This document shows, one piece after another, positions 49,801 through 60,876 of a stretch of 64,000 bases of DNA (within the stretch, counting starts at the first letter, position 1; each line of letters begins with the position of its first letter). The position numbers were made by a program, and so were the translations under genes. Source of the DNA: Polyodon spathula (taxonomy: Eukaryota; Chordata; Actinopteri; Acipenseriformes; Polyodontidae); the NCBI RefSeq assembly GCF_017654505.1, contig NC_054538.1:27181674-27245673 (forward strand). The letters run 5' to 3'. The notes beneath the pieces are model-generated. The model searched no databases and was not told where the DNA came from. It was given only the letters and a program-made list of their open reading frames with translations.

Positions 49801-52800
49801 TTGCTGTTTGTTACAATATAAAATATATATTAATCAAAAACAAGTGTCTATGCAATGAAAAGGCTAGTGCTGAATTCTTCTCACCTGCTCCTTGGGCGTG
49901 AAACCGATCTGGACCGGGATCTAGATCTTGATCTAGACCTGAAAACACAGATTGTAATTTTGTATTGCCATACACTGTAATAAGGAGTACAGATCAATTG
50001 TTATCTATCCGGTTTAAAAGTATGGTTATAGCGTGCCAACATCGCAGGTGCGATGCACTTTGTTTAAGAATAAAAAAAAACATTGACTCATTTTGAATTA
50101 TGTACTTAACATTCAATGATAATTTGATGCAACTGCATTCTTTCTCTTTTCATTAAGAAGAAACACTTTCTTTTCAAAAAAAGAGTTACTAAAGTCATCT
50201 CAACTGTCTCTCGTTTAACTGGGACAGCCGCTTATTGGGATATTTCCTTTGAGACGTCCCAATAGTGGCGCCGACTGTAATCTGTTTCATAAAAGCATTT
50301 AAAAAAAAAAAAAAAACGAATACAATATTAAAAATCTTCACCTGGATCTTTTAGATGCTGATCTAGATCTCCTTGGAGAAAATGACCTCGATCTGCGTGG
50401 GGAAAAAGATCTAGATCTGAAACAAGAGACACATTGTGCTTCTTAAGCAGACTGTTTCATAGATCAACAGCTATCAGCTAGATTCTTAGGATGTGTTCAC
50501 ACTAGGTCCGTTCAGAGGGTTTGGGCTGCACTCTGTACGGTTCGGTACATTTGATGTGAAGTATGAACAACAAAATCCACTTCGGAAACGAACCGTACCG
50601 AGTCCACCTAAAGAGGTTTGACAAACACTCCGAGTCTGGTTCATTTGCTAAACCTCAGATGTGAACAACAGCTGGACTCTGTCCTTTTGCACATGGAAAA
50701 CGAACTATACAAGGTAACCAGACCTCAGAAGTAAACAAACAATGCCTCGGGAAACTGCATTAAGGTTGCCAGACATCCTGGGAAAACTGAGATTGTCAGT
50801 TTTCAGCCTTCATTTTTGTCCCGGTTGGAATCAGTAAAATTGTCCTGGTTTTGCTATTGTACTTAAGTACAAAACTGTACCAGTGTACTCAGCAAGTTAA
50901 TAGGAGAGTAATGTATTATGTTGTGTGTTACTGCCATTCAAAACTAAAACAAACAATCTTATGGATTATTTGTTTAATCATTCTGATTATGTGTATACCA
51001 TATGTTTAAAATGGCAATAGCTGATCTATTTTTGTACCTTTAACTTGTTTTGACTAGATGGCAATATAAAAGAAAATAATGAGTTATCTGCAATAAATTC
51101 ACCCAATGTTTAATTTTTAAACTATTATTGTGCTATTTTAAATATTGTTATTTTTGGTTTCAGAGTTGCTACAGCATCAATAAATTAAAGAAAAAACAAA
51201 GCTCTCCGTTTTTCACTGTGGAAATTGGTGATCCTAAACTACGTGGACTGTACAAGACACTGAAGCTCAGGAAGCAAATTTGGTCAGACACCAAAATAGA
51301 GGCCAAACTGGACAACACTCACAAAAACAGTACAATATTTTCTTGTAATGACGACATTAGGAGAACCATTCACGAATTGCTTAAACTCCATTCTCCTACT
51401 GTAGGCATTCAAGAAATGCATCTGCTAAATTAGCAAAGTGCTCGCCAGTGCTTTCTTCCACAGCAATATGTAATAATCTAAAACATGCTGTATTAAAAAC
51501 AGGAACAATACATCAACAGCTGCCATCTTTCAATATGCCTTGCAGGATATTGTAAACATCCGGTTCACGCACCATATAAACAAGCTGAATGCACTTGCAA
51601 ACTGTATTGTGAACACAAACCTAATGGGTCGGGGGGGGGACCGACACACACACCAGAAAAGGCCCAAAAAACAAAATAAAAAATAAATAACTTTAGCTTG
51701 CATGTAAACACACTTGGTCCCTTTGCTTGCTGATAAGTGTGAACAGCAAGCACACTGATACATTGTTTCAAACTAACAAACCAGACCGAGTCTGTTTCAA
51801 ACAGAACCAGTGTGGATGCAGCCTTAGTTGCTCATAAACGTCAAGCATTTCTAAAATGTTACGCGATAAAGACGGAACAGCTTAACGAGCAATAAAAAAA
51901 AAAAGCTAAAATCTAAATTGAACAAACTGAATTCACAGCCAGCATCGCATAACTTAATACAAAATATTCACCTCCTGCCACGGCTTCTACTGCGTGAGCG
52001 AGTGTATCTCCTCCCTCTGGATCTTGAATGAGACCTCGATCTGGACCTACCACATTAAGAGTTAATTATGTTAAACAGGAGCCATTTCTTGGCAAACAAT
52101 TTCTGCTTCTGACTGCCTCTGCAGGAATCAGAAATCAAACTTCTATACTAGTAACAGTGTCAGTTTGAAAGAAAATATATGGATATAGATTTATATATAA
52201 ATGTTTGGGGCCTAATCCCTCTATGCATTTTGTACAATTAATCTACAGAAATTAGATGTGTTGCTTTAAAAAAATAAAACAAACCAAAAAACAACACATT
52301 TAAGATTTTCTATTTAATAAAAACACATTAATTGGTACTTAAAATAAAACCTTGCAAGTCGACCCTCTTTGGACCTCAAGGTCTAGCAGATCTAGAAGTA
52401 TCTATCAGCCGATCTCTGCATCTAGAAGTTTCTTCAATCTAACGATGATCAAACTGACACCCATATGAGGAAAGGCGCGACTTGATTGATGCAAGATTTG
52501 TCTAGTCGCGAATGTGGTCAACCTGGAGGTTCCTCTTTATAAACGGGGCCCAATTGAAAGCCAAATTTACTGTTATGACGATCACCTCGTCTCAACCAAA
52601 ATGTTCTGCTCTCTATAGAAGTTTAGGGCGAAGGTGCTCGAGGGTATCTGACATCATATGCTGATCGCCTCAAGGTCTAGAAGGATCTTAAATGACGAAT
52701 TTGCTAGAAGCCTCGTGAAATCGTTAAGTCTGAATCATGGCGACTGACTCAAACGAAGAAACCTGAAAGGTTTTGACCAGGTGGATTATTAATATTGTGA

Positions 52801-54082
52801 AGAACATTTCAAAATATACAATAAGCAAACACTTTTAAACAAAAATAAAGAAAACATTTTTTAATAACACATAATATTGACACCCATACCTGCTCCTTCG
52901 TCGACGGCTATATCGATGGCAGTCGTAGGCATAATGGCCCTTGTCGCCACACTCATAGCACCTGTCATTGGGGTCGAATGGGCGACGGGCCGGGGGCCTG
53001 TCATAGCGAGAGCGCCTTGGCATCCCTGTAGACAATTCAACTCGAACCCGAGAGCCACAAATTACCCTGAAATCAAGAACTTCAGTTATTAGCACTGCAC
53101 TTCCACAATAAATGGAAAATATATCCACAGAAAAATATATATTAGTATATAAAAAAAAAAAAACACAGTCAAGGTCTGACCTGCATCTATAGAGAGGTCA
53201 ATCCAGACGAGGCAATGGCATTTATATAAGAGAAATCCTACGAACACAATTGGACTGCTCAAGGGTTTGCACACGTTAACCTTTTAAAACTCGACCATAG
53301 CATTATTCAAAATGATTATGGAGTCAGGTCATCATTAAATTTCTTGGGCAAAAATAATGGAGACTTGATTTCATACAAGCCCCATATGATACACATTAAA
53401 TCATACGCTTTGAAACAAAATCGATTTCAAAATTCCTCAATCACGTAAAAAAAAAAAAAATAATTCACACACACACAAAACTACTAAAGACAACTACATT
53501 TTTATTCTATGTGAACATGAAATAAATGTAATCAAGCTTTTTAATACCATACAAAAATATTGTGCCCCTTTAGTCCTGTTCTCAGGTATTAGTTTCCTGG
53601 TCTGCTTGTCAGGTGCTGGAGATCAGTGCATGTATTAAACAATAGTTTAATAGTCATAGGCACTGCATATTTTAAACACTTTTTTCCTTTTTCAAAAAAC
53701 ACATGCAATTTTTAAAGCCATGTCAAAGAGGACATAAACGTGTACATAACCATAAAATAAGCAAGTACAATATTTATTACTACTAACATGTGAAAACAGT
53801 GCCTGCCACAAAACACGTGACATGTGCTTTTTCACTGCCATACAAATTTGTTTGACTTCCTTCCTTGAAGGCGGTGATTGCATGCTCTGGGCAGTCTGCA
53901 CCTGACTGGCTGCTGCAGTAGCCTGTCACTCTTGATCAGAACAGATGGGTCTCCAGTGTGCTGACAATCCTCTTACTGACAGAAATAAGGAACAAACAGT
54001 AATATTGTGAATGCTGACGCAATATAGCAAAAAAAATAAAAAATAAACATTGAGGGTCATGACTAACCATTTTGATTAATAC

Positions 54083-54127
<45 letters not shown>

Positions 54128-54909
54128 CTCTCAAACAGAATTGGCCTTTACCAGTTCTAAAATCTTGATATACAAACCCCAGTAACAAGCCTGTCTATCG
54201 GATAAAACAGAAGTGGGTCTAAAGAAAAGGAAATGGGGTAAGGCAGCTGGTTTGCAGTACTTCATTATAAAATGTATTTTAGCTGTTGAGCAGGGCAGGT
54301 TTCAGGTGCGACAGGGTTTTTATTTTCTTAAATAACGTAGATAAACTGGAAGCATTGATAATTGTTTGCATGATTAGAGTCGGATTACAAATTCTTAAAA
54401 CTCTAAGAACCCAATAAACAACTTAAAACACAGATACATGTTTGCATTCAAATTAAATAAAACAGTTTGATGTTCTTTACAGTACGGTAACAATGTTCAG
54501 TTATTTGTTTACTACAAACACTTCCACTGTCCAGACATTACAGTTTAGCAACTACCAACGAGCGCTTCCATTAGGATATTCTGAATGGAAATTAATAAGG
54601 TTACTGGTGGTGGTGGGGGGGGGTGGGGGTCAGTATTTAAATGAATACCATCATTTCAAACATGCTTTACATTTAGCATTAGGCAGGTAATTGTATTTAT
54701 AACATACTACTACTTTTTCATGGCTAGAGAACTATTCTTTTACATTTTAAACAAAATGAGTTGCCATAAAATAAAACTAACTTTAAGACATACCTTTCAG
54801 CAAAACACCTCACTGTTTTTCCATGAACTGTGTTAAGACACCAATGCCAAGTACATAACTACCAATTAAAAAGACGAATACTTTTATTAACCACACAGGT
54901 ATTGCACTT

Positions 54910-54968
<59 letters not shown>

Positions 54969-57501
54969 ATGGAACCCCTAACCCCTCAGGAGTGGTTATA
55001 CAAAGCCTATTATACATAAATCTGATGTTTGTTACTGGGCATGAGAAAACATTTTAGTAAATGTTTCTTCTGTGTTTCAAAAGAGCAAATTACATCTCAG
55101 TGACTGATTTGCAAACATACTTAAAACTAAAACAAACCCTCTAAATATTTTCAACATTTCCAAATTGAGCAGAAAAGTACCTGCATTCCTTGCAGAAAAC
55201 TGTGTACTGAAAAACAAAGAGGATTTACTTTTTTTAGACTGTCTTCATTAAAGCACATTCTCTGCTACTGGAATAAAAGGTTTGGACTCCTGCATTATCT
55301 GGGTCTTTCATACTATCTACTTACTTGCCATCCAGTCCACGGACAGCATCTTCTGCATCTCTGGGATCTTCAAACTCCACAAAGGCAAACCCTGGAGGAT
55401 TCCTAGCAATCCATACAGTTCTCAATGGTCCATAATAACTGAATGCTCGCTCTAGTTCTCCTTTCCCCGCACCTGTTCCAAGGTTACCAACATAAACCTT
55501 GGTTTCTGGAAGGAAAAATAAAAAGGTGGCACTGCAACTCCAGATCGTGGTTCTATTGACAAATCCACCCTTGCAGATTCTGTCTCCAAAAAAAAAAAAA
55601 AAAGCCTTTCCAAATACCCTAACTGCAAAGAGAACGGTTCTTCTCAATAATTCTGAGGATCTTGGGGGCACTTTGAGGTCAGCAGCTTCATTAGCATACG
55701 ACTATCCTTTGGTAGTTCCATCATATGTTGGTTATTTAAATAAATGTATGCATTTGGGATTTCTACAGAAAATCTTAGCCAAATTGTCCACATGCATGAA
55801 GTAATGCTGTAAGAAAATATGCTTCCGACATACTTTAAAATCCAGCCTAATTGATTTTTCACTATTTCAGCAAAGAAAGAGCTTCACATTCTGCTCTAAG
55901 AAGCAGCAATTAGTAACAATAAACATTTGACAGGCATGTTATTATGGGATCCTCCATCTACCTCACCCCCAAAGGAAGTTAAGTACAAATTTGAAGTTAT
56001 GATCACACTTCTACAGGACAATGCTCATAATCAGCCAATACGTCTAAAGTATGACAAATAAACAGCATTATGGACGTTTAGTGGTGTGTATTTAACCCAC
56101 CGTTTCCATGTTCAAGATCTTAATTAGTTTATTAAAGTCAAATAATAACCAATTTAGAATCTTCTAGTGAAAAAGTCCAACATCTTGGAACTGCAAAGCA
56201 AGACTTATAAAAATGTACAGGCTAAAATACACAAGTTTGCAACCAGACAACTGCAAGAGTAATTTGCTCTTTGAATTACAGTGAAACTTACAGTAAATCA
56301 ATGAAACAGACCTCCATCCTCCTGTCAGCTGTAATGAATGAAGCCAGATGGAGGAGTAAACAATCAAGTCTCTAAATGTGTACTAGTTATGAAAAAAAAA
56401 AAAGATATACAAGTCTGCTATGATACTACATAACAGTTTATTGGTATGATTAAACAAATATTGCATCACGTTCGAAATATTGTGCGTAATGTAAAGATAT
56501 TTGGAATTGTAGACAGTTCTTGGGATAATTTTTTATTGTATGCATCTTAAGAACTGCAACTTACTCGTTCATCTTCAGTTAAAAATCGATCAATTGTAAT
56601 TCAGTATTATGACGAGAATCTTTACTTAGCTTCAGTTCAAGGGATGAAATGGTATTGTACATAAATTAGATCAATGTCAAAATAGTATAATAAAGCAATC
56701 AACACAAATGAATTACTATGAAAATGTGGAGTCGATATAGTCAACAACAAATACATTACCCACATTAGAACAATGAATGATCTATTTGAATCATCTACTG
56801 AAATAAGACGTTGCAGTGCACCTCGATTTTGAGATGACAGTATTCATTCTGTCTAAACAATCAATTCTCAAGCAAACAACTTCGCGCGACGGAACTGGCC
56901 GTTGAGCTTTGTTTACGCCATTTCAATATGAAAAATGAAAAAAAAAAACACAGACAAAAGAAAGAAAAACTAAAATGACTGCTATTTTATAAAAACGTCA
57001 CGAGTAGTCGGGAATCTGCTTTTTTTTTTTTTTTTTTTTTAACGACAGCAGCAAGGACAAACAGACAGAAAACCGAAACCAGAATATTCTTCGGAAATTA
57101 AATAAATGAAACCAGCAGCACTTCAGTTATTAGCGAATTTGAATGTACTCGAACATGAAACACGTGTAATGATTTTAATTAAACAACAACACAACAACCA
57201 ACCCAACCCCCCCCCCCCCCCCCCCCGTCAGTCCTCTTGCTTTTTTCTGTGCAGACACTGATCCTTCTGCTGTGCGCAAACACAGATAATCAGACGTCCG
57301 CCATTACAGAACGTTTACCCGCCATGCAGCCACCTCAGGAAAGGAAATTCGAAATGTAGTGAAATACTGGTACTTTGCTCTGCAGTTCGGATTGATCAGG
57401 CTTCTAGCGATTACGTTATCTTGTATACCTAATTTCCTTAAATCAAAAGTCAAACATTGCGCTAATTCCTTACCTCCACCGTACCGTCCGTATCTTGACA
57501 T
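46754..57501 (-). CDS. srsf7: srsf7 (serine/arginine-rich splicing factor 7, 9G8), nine coding exons, complete
   Basis: SRSF7 is a nuclear SR protein that binds exonic enhancers and helps splice-site choice and mRNA export. Joined exons are 57501-57474, 55505-55325, 53066-52890, 52046-51972, 50416-50342, 49938-49885, 47838-47794, 46993-46958 and 46808-46754. All introns are GT-AG, and the frame is 242 codons including TAA (241 aa; human about 238). The RRM has RNP2 VYVGNL (residues 13-18) and RNP1 GFAFVEFE (48-55). A CCHC zinc knuckle [14 protein letters not shown] spans 106-119; it marks SRSF7 and separates it from SRSF3. The RS domain runs from about 122 to the end, closing with [16 protein letters not shown]. 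The start at MSRYGRYGG matches the family, although an in-frame upstream ATG exists at 57621. Exons 3-8 are all multiples of three and phase 2. Confidence 0.97.
46958..46993 (-). CDS. srsf7: srsf7 coding exon 8
   Basis: 36 nt micro-exon, acceptor TTTCCCAG, donor CGAAG/GTAAGG. Encodes [11 protein letters not shown], corresponding to the SKSRSPSPKR segment. Confidence 0.92.
47258..47630 (-). mobile_element. tRNA-derived SINE, copy 2, in srsf7 intron 7
   Basis: It has the shared SINE blocks (CTTGGGAGAGACGAAGACGAG, CACTCTGCAAAC, GGCCAATTGTGCGACACCCCCTGGGAACTCCC with small changes). The B-box part of the tRNA-like head appears deleted near 47610. It has the same orientation as srsf7 transcription. 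Confidence 0.75.
47794..47838 (-). CDS. srsf7: srsf7 coding exon 7
   Basis: 45 nt, acceptor CATTTTCAG, donor GGAG/GTGAGT. Encodes [14 protein letters not shown], less RS-rich than its neighbours. Skipping would keep the frame. Confidence 0.85.
49328..49672 (-). mobile_element. tRNA-derived SINE, copy 3, in srsf7 intron 6
   Basis: The most complete copy. On the minus strand a tRNA-like head contains GGTCGCCAGTTCTAGTCC, a Pol III B-box, followed by the body with GGCCGAGCGCCGCTAGGGG-like and CCCGAGTCAGCGC blocks and a T/A-rich tail near 49328-49370. Confidence 0.8.
49885..49938 (-). CDS. srsf7: srsf7 coding exon 6 (RS domain)
   Basis: 54 nt, acceptor GTTTTCAG, donor AGCAG/GTGAGA. Encodes [16 protein letters not shown], matching the SRSRSRSISRPRS segment. 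Confidence 0.95.
50342..50416 (-). CDS. srsf7: srsf7 coding exon 5 (RS domain)
   Basis: 75 nt, acceptor TTGTTTCAG, donor TCCAG/GTGAAG. Encodes two [12 protein letters not shown] repeats, matching the SPRRSRS-type repeat part of the family. Confidence 0.95.
50489..51823. mobile_element. PIF/Harbinger-type element in srsf7 intron 4, with Myb-like ORF remnant
   Basis: The left end GGATGTGTTCACACTAGG and the reverse complement of the right end GGCTGCATCCACACTGGTT are imperfect inverted repeats. TTA flanks both sides (50486-50488 and 51824-51826), the 3 bp duplication typical of Harbinger. On the plus strand 51128-51433 encodes a peptide with [20 protein letters not shown], which resembles the Myb/SANT-type DNA-binding protein (W-D-KI---LD-THKN--IF) of Harbinger elements. 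No DDE transposase is visible. It is antisense to srsf7. Confidence 0.78.
51972..52046 (-). CDS. srsf7: srsf7 coding exon 4 (RS domain)
   Basis: 75 nt, acceptor GTGGTAG, donor GGAG/GTGAAT. Encodes [20 protein letters not shown] and RGR, close to the mammalian [15 protein letters not shown] segment. Confidence 0.95.
52351..52762 (-). other. srsf7: srsf7 poison exon in intron 3 (autoregulatory)
   Basis: Between exons 3 and 4 the minus strand has an acceptor AAACCTTTCAG/GTTTC and a donor GCAAG/GTTTTA bounding 412 nt. The pyrimidine tract is short and the donor departs from consensus, as in regulated cassette exons. Spliced after exon 3 it adds RFLRLSQSP and then an in-frame TGA (52737-52735), over 380 nt before the next junction, so the product should be an NMD substrate. 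Vertebrate SR genes, including SRSF7, are known to carry highly conserved poison exons in this position. The exon is CpG- and GAY-rich compared with the AT-rich intron around it. Confidence 0.88.
52890..53066 (-). CDS. srsf7: srsf7 coding exon 3 (RRM end and CCHC zinc knuckle)
   Basis: Follows a TTTCAG acceptor. Encodes [20 protein letters not shown], then [12 protein letters not shown], then the knuckle C106-x2-C109-x4-H114-x4-C119, then the start of the RS domain. The donor is AGCAG/GTATGG. The zinc knuckle gives SRSF7 its own RNA specificity beyond the RRM. Confidence 0.97.
54087..54123. repeat. poly-A tract in srsf7 intron 2
   Basis: A run of about 37 A bases. Confidence 0.95.
54915..54970. 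repeat. (AT)n microsatellite in srsf7 intron 2
   Basis: AT run with a single shift. Confidence 0.95.
55325..55505 (-). CDS. srsf7: srsf7 coding exon 2 (RRM core)
   Basis: Follows a CTTCCAG acceptor and encodes residues 10-69 plus two bases, containing both RNP motifs (VYVGNL and GFAFVEFE). The donor is GGCAA/GTAAGT. Confidence 0.97.
57208..57227. repeat. poly-C tract in srsf7 intron 1
   Basis: A run of about 20 C bases, 250 bp inside intron 1. Confidence 0.95.
57474..57501 (-). CDS. srsf7: srsf7 coding exon 1
   Basis: Encodes MSRYGRYGG plus the first base of a Glu codon, ending GGAG/GTAAGG. Confidence 0.95.
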
Positions 57502-57660
57502 GATACTCCTGCTTTCCCCGCAATGATCGGTCCTCAGACAGTAAGGGAAGCAATGCAAACCCACAACGCATGCGTCCCAAACCGTTTTGAATGGCTGGCG
57601 ATTTAAGGCACGGTGCACCATGGTAACTGAACAATGCGTGCGGGGGTGGGGCGAGTAGAC
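57502..57660 (-). promoter_or_regulatory. srsf7: srsf7 5' UTR and promoter region
   Basis: Upstream of the srsf7 start the sequence is richer in G, C and CpG (for example the GCGTGCGGGGGTGGGGCGAG tract at 57636-57655). No TATA box is clear. An in-frame ATG at 57621, with no stop before 57501, would add 40 residues absent from the family, so this is probably 5' UTR. Confidence 0.45.
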
Positions 57661-57729
57661 TCACAAGAGCACGTATTACAAACGGTTTGTTTTTGGCATT
57701 GCAACAGAGCACATGTACTTCAAACACTA

Positions 57730-58300
57730 TTGTGTGACGTTTGATTCAATCTATTCAAACACTTTATTCAGTGACAATCTTGTTCAACTAAAAAAAAAAA
57801 ACTTTATATTTTCACTTTTTTCAAAACATGTTAATTATATTTGTTGATACATTTTTAGGAGATTATGGTGTCTGTTATTTGCTTTTATGATTTTTAACAC
57901 TGATACCTTTTTTTAATTCATTAACAAGTGAAAGCAAAATTTGCACACAAAAACAGACAACGTATTACTCAAACATGAAACAATTACATATGAAAAAAAA
58001 GCCCTCATACTTTTTTTAAATTTTCTTAATAGATTTCATATAAAATATGACTTGTTGCATATAATATTGGGCTGCAATTATATTGATATTATGAATTTAG
58101 TATTTAGCCACTTAAATGATAATATTATAGTGCACCAGCTATTTGGAGTGTAGAAGGAATAGTTGAGACAATCGAGGTGAGATGATTCAATAGACATAAC
58201 TCTGACAGCTGTACAAGAAGACTCACTGCAAGCTTTGCATACACTCTGCCCTGAGGAGATCCCAGGCTTCCCTAAGTAGGCCTTAGACCGCCAACAACAT
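57730..58300. other. intergenic, AT-rich
   Basis: No coding or RNA feature recognised between the srsf7 promoter and the GC-rich repeat region. Confidence 0.45.
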
Positions 58301-58309
58301 TACAACAAT

Positions 58310-59060
58310 GTATCACATTCCCTTGTTTCTGTCCAGGTGCACCACTCCGTCCCCTGAATCCCATGGCCGTACAGCAGGGGGTCACCGCCGGTACAAAGTT
58401 GCACCCATGTCTGTCCATTGAGGCAGTCTCTCACAATCTCTTGCAGCCCCTGCAGGCTCCAGCCCCTGCAGGCTCCAGCTCCTGTGCGCGCCACCAGGGA
58501 GTGATCACAGACAGACCACCTAGTGCCGCCTCTCTGCACCGTGCACACAGGAGCTCAGTACCCTGCAGGGCTGGTGTTGCTGCTAGCGAGCTCAATCCAT
58601 AACAATGACGCCATTACACAGACCGCCCCCCCCCCCTCCCCCCGCCCCATCTTTTCATCTCAGAGAAGTGTTATAAGCCATTGGCAACTTAGTGGCTTGT
58701 CTGCCCAGTTTTGGTCATGGTGCCACCCTTGGGTTGGCAAGCTGGCTGGCCACCGACCGGGAACGTCTGGTGGTGGAGCTCACAGGTCCCTGTGGTGTCG
58801 CCTGCTTTGCCCACCACAGGTGCCAGGCCCATCTGCAGGCAACTGGCGGTGGTCTGCCCCTGGGTCATCAATCCAAGCTGTGCCAATTGTGCACTGGAGA
58901 AGGGTGGTGGTGGAGCTCACTGTTCGCCCCGGGGGGGTTGGCTGACTTCCCTGGTTTGTCCAGTGCACGGGGCTAGCCCTTCTTGGGATACTGGAGGGTG
59001 GCACGCAGGGAGGGGAATCTAAGTGGCAGAATTATGTATAATGGCAGTTAAATAAAGGAC
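58310..59060. repeat. GC-rich unclassified repeat-like region
   Basis: GC content rises sharply and spurious open frames occur on both strands. A 17-18 bp tandem motif (CCCCTGCAGGCTCCAG) is repeated at about 58444-58482, and near-copies of GGTGGTGGAGCTCAC occur at 58769-58783 and 58907-58921. It lies beyond the 3' end of the R2/NeSL-type LINE and could be part of that element or a separate one. Confidence 0.4.
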
Positions 59061-59320
59061 CACAGCGTAAATTACATTACCACCAGGAGGGGTTTTTCAA
59101 TTAAAAAATATCATCCAAATGTGGCACAACATGATTTTGATTTCCATTACATGAGAGTAGATGTTGAACTTCATGCTGATTTGAACTCGGCTCTCGCTAA
59201 GATAAGCACAAACTAAGACGTAGCTTTGCAATAAAGTAATGTGATCCATCTGCATCTCTGTGTTGTTTTTCATTTGATGATGTAGATATCTTTCTGTCTG
59301 GTGTTGATTGCTGAAGTGTA

Positions 59321-59436
59321 ATGCTGGCTCCAGGGATCAGCTCATTTTGCATCCCCAGCACATCAGCACACTCAACGGCTGCGATGCTGGCTCCGGGGAT
59401 CAACCCAGTGCGGTCTCCCCAGCGCATCAGCATGAC
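59321..59436. repeat. about 64 bp tandem repeat, two copies
   Basis: ATGCTGGCTCCRGGGATCA followed by a CCCCAGC-CATCAGCA block occurs twice (from 59321 and from 59385) near the 3' part of the LINE. Confidence 0.75.
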
Positions 59437-60140
59437 AACCATCTGGATTGAGCTAAGTAGGGTACATCTCTGGGGTCTTCAAGTGGGCACCTTCCATCCT
59501 CTGTGTTTCGTTGACTAACCCATGACACCTCAAGAGGGTTCAACAGTGATTCTGGCGTCCCAGCATCACCCCCCTCCATCTCCCACTCAGCTCAGCCCAG
59601 CTTACTTACCTATACATCAGCGTTGCTTTCTTTCTATTGTGCTTGAGATCCCCACACATAATTTTTCTGTCTCAACCACAGCCAGTTGCTGCTCCTTTCT
59701 GCTGCTTCAGATAAGTTCTTCACTGTGCAACGCAACTCTTGGCCACTGAACCCTACGTCTCTGAGAAACCGAGTTGTAGAGTGTGCCACAAATCCTCGAC
59801 AACCCACCTCCACTGGGTAAACTCAGACTCTCCATCCTCGCTGTTCCGCTTCAGCAGCTAGTTGAGCATACCGAAGTTTCTTCCTCTCATACGCCTCATC
59901 CACAGCATCTTTCCATGGCGCTGTTAACTCTACCAGATGAATAAGGCGTGCTGATCCAGACCACAAGACAATGTCTGGTCAAATGTTAGTGGTGGCAATC
60001 TCAGGTGGAAAAATAATCTGCCAGCATCTTCCAGTCTCTAGCAGCTTCTAGAGTTGTCCTGAGCGAGGCTTGATTTTAACACCTTTTCTTTGTGGTTTCT
60101 CTCTTGGACGGAGGAATACTGTCTTTTGTGTGTAATGCTT

Positions 60141-60876
60141 TGTGGCAAAGTGGCTGGTGAATAAGGAACAGGTGTAGCGGTGATGCGGTGCAGGAGTGAC
60201 AGGCAGACAACGATAATCCAGTGAAAAAGTGCTTTATTTGTATTCCAGGTCTGGTGACCGTCAAATAATAAATCCCCAGCAAAACACAACCATGTGTAAA
60301 GCACGGGGATAACAAAACAGGGCACAGTCCCGAACAAAAATGAACACACGGTCACAAGTCCTGAGTGAGTGCAGACGTGCTTGTGCTGAGTGACGACACT
60401 GGTATTTTGTGACGGTTTTGTGCAGTGGTGATCTGGATCGTGCTGACCCTCGGCAACAGCTCCGGATGTACTTTAACTGTCTGGTGGTGAAAACACAGAC
60501 AATTACAAAGACAAACACAACAATACACAACACATATTCTTTTTCACAATGAGAGCTCCTCTCTTGGTCCTTCTCTCTCCAAGCATTTACCCAAACGAAG
60601 AAAAAGATCAGCGTTACCCTGCCCCCTATATGTAATCTCGCATGACATCTTGGTAAATGGTTGCAGCTGCCTTATTGCTTGCAGCTGCCCCTTGTTTACC
60701 TTTCAGGTCAATACGGTCTTACAACAGAGTCTCGCTTCTTTCCAGGCTGACCGACTTCCCGGTCCCGGAAAAGAACTGTCAGGCCAGCCCTTCCAGATAC
60801 TTCTCCTACCGTTCTTTAGCGCCCTCACAGGTTGGGAGGGAGATTTATCACCATAACTCATTATCTTTCTGTCACA
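60141..60876 (-). mobile_element. solo-LTR-like insertion, 736 bp, in the R2/NeSL-type LINE
   Basis: On the minus strand it starts TGTGACAGAAAG and ends TTTGCCACA, with an AATAAAGC poly(A) signal inside. TGCTT flanks both sides on the plus strand (60136-60140 and 60877-60881), a perfect 5 bp target duplication. Removing it with one flank copy rejoins the LINE frame (PSKH next to YTQKTVFLRPREKPQRKG). No internal coding region remains. Confidence 0.85.

Noticed and set aside
58363..59022. Several overlapping open frames on both strands in GC-rich DNA
   Set aside because: High GC reduces stop codons; no recognisable protein and internal tandem repeats are present.
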